The notes under the pieces were generated by a model. That model saw nothing but the letters and a program-made list of their open reading frames with translations. It did no database searches and was not told the origin of the DNA. The position numbers and the translations under genes were made by a program. Below are positions 6,149-8,920 of a DNA stretch of 8,920 nucleotides, one piece after another (within the stretch, counting starts at the first letter, position 1; the number at the start of each line of letters is the position of its first letter). The stretch covers positions 1-8,920 of the forward strand of contig SABI01000096.1 in NCBI GenBank assembly GCA_009929055.1, given 5' to 3'. The DNA is from Spirochaetia bacterium. Its GTDB lineage: Bacteria > Spirochaetota > Spirochaetia > Sphaerochaetales > Sphaerochaetaceae.

Positions 6149-7330
6149 TTATGTACCTCTTTTAAAGTATGCTATTGCTGTCTCAACAAGGTATTGTACT
6201 CCTAAAGGGAGTGTTTCTTCATCAATGGTGAACTTAGGATTGTGGTGTGGGTAGGTACTTTTAGCTTTTTCATTTGCGGTACCAATAAATGCGAACATAG
6301 CGGGTACATTTTCTCCAAAAGCGGCAAAGTCTTCCCCTGCCATTGTAGCATGTTCTACCACGTTTTCTTTCCCTACAAGACTCACAGCAACTTCTTGAGC
6401 AAGCATTGCCATTGATGAGTTATTTACTACTGCATCATTTTCATGAAGAATATCTATCTGTGCAGTACAGCCAAAAGTTGCACATACAGAATTGACTAGT
6501 TCAATAAATTTGGTGGTAGGATGATCTTCATTACCTGGTTTTGTTGAATAGAGGTATCGTAGAGAACCTTCTAAGACAACAGAATCAGGGATGATATTAT
6601 TCTTTGTTCCACCGTTCATTATTCCAAACATAAGGGAAATTGGTTTCATTGGGTTAATAAATCTTGTTTGAATACTCTGAGCTGCTATAATAACGTTACT
6701 TGCGCAGATAATTGGATCTTTTGCACTATCGGGATAGCCTGTGTGACCACCCCTTCCGTTGATAGTGATCTTAAAGACATCCATACTTGCAGTAACTGCG
6801 CCACTCTTTATCCCAATTATTCCACTAGGAAGTGGGGACCATATGTGTAGTCCAATAGCTGCATCGACTTTAGGGTTCTCAAGAACTCCTTCATCAATCA
6901 TCACTTGAGCGCCAGCAACTTCTTCATTTGGCTGGAATACAAATTTTATTGTTCCTTTAAAAAGGTCTCTATTTTTACTAAGAATTTTTAATGCTGTGAG
7001 CATCATTGCCATATGGGCATCATGCCCACAGGCATGCATACGTCCGTTAGTACTTAAAAATGGGAGTCCTGTCTCTTCTTTTACAGGAAGAGCATCAATG
7101 TCTGCCCTCATTAAGAGGACAGGACCTGATGGATCAGTACCAGAGAGGAGGGCTACTACCCCTGTCTTTGCAACTCGCTCTGTAGATAAACCTAGAGATT
7201 GGATATACTCTTCAATCACTTTTGCTGTTCTAAATTCTTCAAAGCCTAGTTCTGGGTGGGCATGGAAGTCTCTTCGTAAAGTAATGAGTTCTTCCTTGTG
7301 CTCTCTAACCATAGTACTGATCTTTTCCAT
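6149..7330 (-). CDS. M20-family amidohydrolase (hippurate hydrolase/IAA-amino acid hydrolase type), proposed N-acetyl-diaminobutyrate deacetylase
   Basis: A 393-residue cytoplasmic metallo-amidohydrolase of the M20D group, of usual length. Motifs in order: RRDFHAHPELGFEE (19-32), LLMRADIDALPV (72-83), HACGHDAHMAM (99-109) with C101, H103 and H106, FQPNEEVAGA (132-141) with the catalytic/metal acidic pair E136-E137, GLHIW (160-164, H162), the dimerisation-domain segment GRGGHTGYPD (192-201), MAGEDFAAF (330-338) and the C-terminal YPHHNPKF (360-367). All metal and catalytic residues expected for an active enzyme are present. The family removes acyl groups from N-acyl amino acids, including N-acetyl-diaminopimelate. 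Between an aspartate-semialdehyde dehydrogenase gene (stop and start codons adjacent, TAAATG) and an ectoine-type transporter, the best guess is deacetylation of N-acetyl-L-2,4-diaminobutyrate, the job done by the unrelated DoeB/EutE in proteobacteria. General amino acid amidohydrolase activity cannot be excluded. Confidence 0.85.
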   Translation of the reverse strand: MEKISTMVREHKEELITLRRDFHAHPELGFEEFRTAKVIEEYIQSLGLSTERVAKTGVVALLSGTDPSGPVLLMRADIDALPVKEETGLPFLSTNGRMHACGHDAHMAMMLTALKILSKNRDLFKGTIKFVFQPNEEVAGAQVMIDEGVLENPKVDAAIGLHIWSPLPSGIIGIKSGAVTASMDVFKITINGRGGHTGYPDSAKDPIICASNVIIAAQSIQTRFINPMKPISLMFGIMNGGTKNNIIPDSVVLEGSLRYLYSTKPGNEDHPTTKFIELVNSVCATFGCTAQIDILHENDAVVNNSSMAMLAQEVAVSLVGKENVVEHATMAGEDFAAFGENVPAMFAFIGTANEKAKSTYPHHNPKFTIDEETLPLGVQYLVETAIAYFKRGT

Positions 7331-8347
7331 TTATACTAACTTCCTCTCTAGTAAAGTTTCAGCAATTTGAACTGCATTTAAGGCAGCACCTTTTCTAATG
7401 TTATTGGAAACACACCAGAGGTTAATTCCATTTTCAAGTGAAACATCTTCTCTGATTCTTCCAACCATTGTTAAATCTTCATCATTACTCATAATTGGAG
7501 TTGGATAGATTTCGTTAGCAACATCGTCAATTACTTTAATCGATGGAGCTTTTGATAAAATATCTCTTACTTGCTGTGCTGTTAACTTCTTCTCTGTTTC
7601 GATGTTGATAGATTCACTATGGCCATACCATACAGGAATTCGTACACAGGTTGGAGAAACTACTATGTTTTTATCAACCATTTTCTGGGTCTCATAGACC
7701 ATCTTGTACTCTTCTTTCGTGTACCCTTTTTCTTGGAACACATCAATGTGTGGGATTGCGTTAAAAGCAGTTTGTTGTTTGTAAATTAATGGTGTAGCAA
7801 CTTTTCCAGTTTCTAAATATTCAGTTGCCTCTTTTAATAAGCCGTCAATTCCTCTTTTGCCACTCCCAGATACTGCTTGGTAGGTACTTACCACTACTCT
7901 TTTAATAGTGGCTACATCATGGATTGGTTTAAGGACAACAACCATCTGAGTGGTAGAACAGTTTGGGTTAGCAATAATCCCTTTGTGCCAATCAAGGTCT
8001 TGTGGGTTTACTTCGGGTACTACGAGAGGGCAGTTAGGATCCATTCTCCATTGGCTAGAGTTATCTACTACGATTGCTCCCTCTTTTACCGCTATTGGTG
8101 CTAATACTGCACTTGCATCTCCTCCTGCTGAAAAGATAGCAATGTCTACCCCTTTAAAAGCTCCCTCTTTTGCCTCTTTTACTGCCCATTTCTTACCGTT
8201 AAAAGTAAGTTCTTTTCCTACTTGGCTTGCTATATCGAGAGGAACAAAAGTTCCTACTGGGAATTTTCTTCTTTCGAGGGTAGAGATCATTTCTGTCCCT
8301 ACCACACCACAAGCTCCAACGACTGCTACTGTATATGTTTTTGCCAT
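7331..8347 (-). CDS. asd: Aspartate-semialdehyde dehydrogenase, phosphorylating (Asd)
   Basis: A 338-residue enzyme, complete, that interconverts L-aspartate semialdehyde + phosphate + NADP+ and L-aspartyl-4-phosphate + NADPH. The Rossmann motif GACGVVG (11-17) is followed by SAGG (73-76), DNSSQWRMD (95-103, phosphate-binding R101), the catalytic cysteine C130 in NPNCSTTQ, YQAVSGSGKRGI (156-167), KMVYETQKM (215-223), VRIPVWYGHSES (235-246) with R236 and the general base H243, and the C-terminal WCVSNNIRKGAALNAVQIAE (311-330). AAGGAG lies six bases before the ATG; 15 bp separate it from the aminotransferase. Asd normally serves lysine/threonine synthesis. Here, between an aminotransferase and an acyl-amidase in a catabolic operon, it is likely to run in reverse, consuming semialdehyde made from diaminobutyrate. 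A biosynthetic role (for example feeding diaminobutyrate formation) is the alternative. Confidence 0.93.
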   Translation of the reverse strand: MAKTYTVAVVGACGVVGTEMISTLERRKFPVGTFVPLDIASQVGKELTFNGKKWAVKEAKEGAFKGVDIAIFSAGGDASAVLAPIAVKEGAIVVDNSSQWRMDPNCPLVVPEVNPQDLDWHKGIIANPNCSTTQMVVVLKPIHDVATIKRVVVSTYQAVSGSGKRGIDGLLKEATEYLETGKVATPLIYKQQTAFNAIPHIDVFQEKGYTKEEYKMVYETQKMVDKNIVVSPTCVRIPVWYGHSESINIETEKKLTAQQVRDILSKAPSIKVIDDVANEIYPTPIMSNDEDLTMVGRIREDVSLENGINLWCVSNNIRKGAALNAVQIAETLLERKLV

Positions 8348-8362
8348 TTCTTTCTCCTTTAT

Positions 8363-8920
8363 TTATTGTAATTTGCCTTCACTTAGGTCTTTAATAACAC
8401 CTTCAATGATGTCGATTCCTTTCATAAGATAGGCTTCAGGAATTACAAGAGGAGGTAAAAGGCGAGCAACGTTGTTATGGTGTCCTCCAACTTCTATCAT
8501 GACACCACGTTGGTGAGCATATTTTCTTACTTTCTTAGCGGTAGCCATATCAGGGTTTTTACTTTTTTTGTCAGTAACGATTTCTAGGGCAATCATGAGT
8601 CCAAGGCCTCGAGCTTCACCAACGATGTCGTACTTAGCTTCAATTTCTTTTAATCTAGCAAGAGCTTTTACACCGAGAGTAGCACTTCGTTCACAGATCT
8701 TGTGTTCACCCATCCATTCAAGAGCAGTAGCTCCAGCTGCAAAAGCAACCATGTTACCTCTAAAGGTTCCAATACTCTTTCCAGCTGGAAGTGTATTTAA
8801 TTCTTCTCTATATGCTATAGCAGAGATAGGGAATCCAACACCACCAAGAGCTTTACTCATTGTTACGATATCTGGAACAATGTCAGCATGTTCAAAAGCA
8901 AACATCTTGCCAGTTCTTCC
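8363..8920 (-). CDS. Class III PLP aminotransferase, C-terminal part, probable diaminobutyrate-2-oxoglutarate aminotransferase (DoeD-type)
   Basis: The gene is cut by the right edge; 185 C-terminal residues are visible. The frame is open through the edge: GRTGK comes before the methionine at 8905, so that ATG is internal and not the start. The segment GRTGKMFAFEH-PDIVTMSKALGG contains the PLP-linked lysine (23rd visible residue, codon 8854-8852), followed by GTFRGNMVAFAAGATALEW, VGEARGLGLMIALEI and the C-terminal GGHHNNVARLLPPLVI, all typical of class III (omega) aminotransferases. The GTFRGN motif is characteristic of enzymes acting on 2,4-diaminobutyrate such as EctB, Dat and DoeD. No ectA or ectC is seen here, and the downstream genes are degradative, so conversion of diaminobutyrate to aspartate semialdehyde is favoured over the EctB direction. 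An acetylornithine or 4-aminobutyrate aminotransferase is a less likely option. Confidence 0.85.
   Translation of the reverse strand, partial: GRTGKMFAFEHADIVPDIVTMSKALGGVGFPISAIAYREELNTLPAGKSIGTFRGNMVAFAAGATALEWMGEHKICERSATLGVKALARLKEIEAKYDIVGEARGLGLMIALEIVTDKKSKNPDMATAKKVRKYAHQRGVMIEVGGHHNNVARLLPPLVIPEAYLMKGIDIIEGVIKDLSEGKLQ

Noticed and set aside
6996..7370. Open frame of 124 codons on the plus strand
   Set aside because: It is antisense to the N-terminal coding part of the M20 amidohydrolase with no protein motif; the opposite strand carries all family residues.
7950..8432. Open frame of 160 codons on the plus strand
   Set aside because: It lies fully opposite asd and the end of the aminotransferase gene, has no ribosome site that I can see, and its translation has no recognisable domain. 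It is a shadow of the well supported minus-strand genes.
8363..8905. Aminotransferase starting at the ATG at 8905
   Set aside because: The frame stays open to the window edge and the residues before this Met (GRTGK) are a conserved family motif, so the Met is internal and the gene is truncated by the window, not by mutation.
1..8920. CRISPR arrays, insertion sequences, tRNA or rRNA genes
   Set aside because: No regularly spaced direct repeats, transposase motifs, terminal inverted repeats or structured RNA signatures were seen; coding genes occupy nearly the whole window.

Overview
The window is AT-rich (roughly 40% GC by eye) and carries one tightly packed operon. Every supported gene is on the minus strand, so transcription runs from high to low coordinates. 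The gene set points to uptake and breakdown of the compatible solute ectoine, and probably 5-hydroxyectoine. The taxon is uncertain. The binding protein's signal peptide, with a small Ala/Gly/Gln-rich stretch after the hydrophobic core, and the purine-rich Shine-Dalgarno sites suggest an anaerobic, spirochaete-like or other low-GC bacterium; this is an impression, not a proof.

Layout in transcription order: (1) the 3' part of a class III PLP aminotransferase, cut by the right edge (8920-8363); (2) a phosphorylating-type aspartate-semialdehyde dehydrogenase (8347-7331); (3) an M20-family amidohydrolase (7330-6149); (4) a 101-bp gap with inverted repeats and a very strong ribosome binding site; (5) a complete TRAP transporter: binding protein (6047-4986), a terminator-like hairpin, small membrane subunit (4911-4276) and large membrane subunit (4274-2997); (6) an Asp/Glu-racemase superfamily protein (2979-2242); (7) a creatinase/M24-fold hydrolase resembling ectoine hydrolase DoeA/EutD (2223-1042); (8) a threonine-dehydratase-like enzyme resembling EutB (1042-65); (9) the first 16 codons of another gene, probably the EutC cyclodeaminase-like protein (48-1). 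No intergenic gap exceeds about 100 bp.

Proposed pathway: the TRAP system imports (hydroxy)ectoine. EutB, with the presumed EutC, converts the hydroxylated form toward the ectoine route. The M24-fold enzyme opens the ring to N-acetyl-2,4-diaminobutyrate. The M20 enzyme removes acetate. The aminotransferase turns diaminobutyrate into aspartate semialdehyde, and the dehydrogenase oxidises this to the aspartate level.

Two steps appear to use enzymes from different families than the textbook proteobacterial pathway: M20 instead of the aspartoacylase-like DoeB/EutE, and phosphorylating Asd instead of the aldehyde-dehydrogenase-type DoeC. The second swap could let the cell recover a high-energy aspartyl phosphate, which would suit a fermenter. 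The racemase-family protein has no assigned step and is the least understood member. The substrate assignment is inferred from gene content; it was not tested here.
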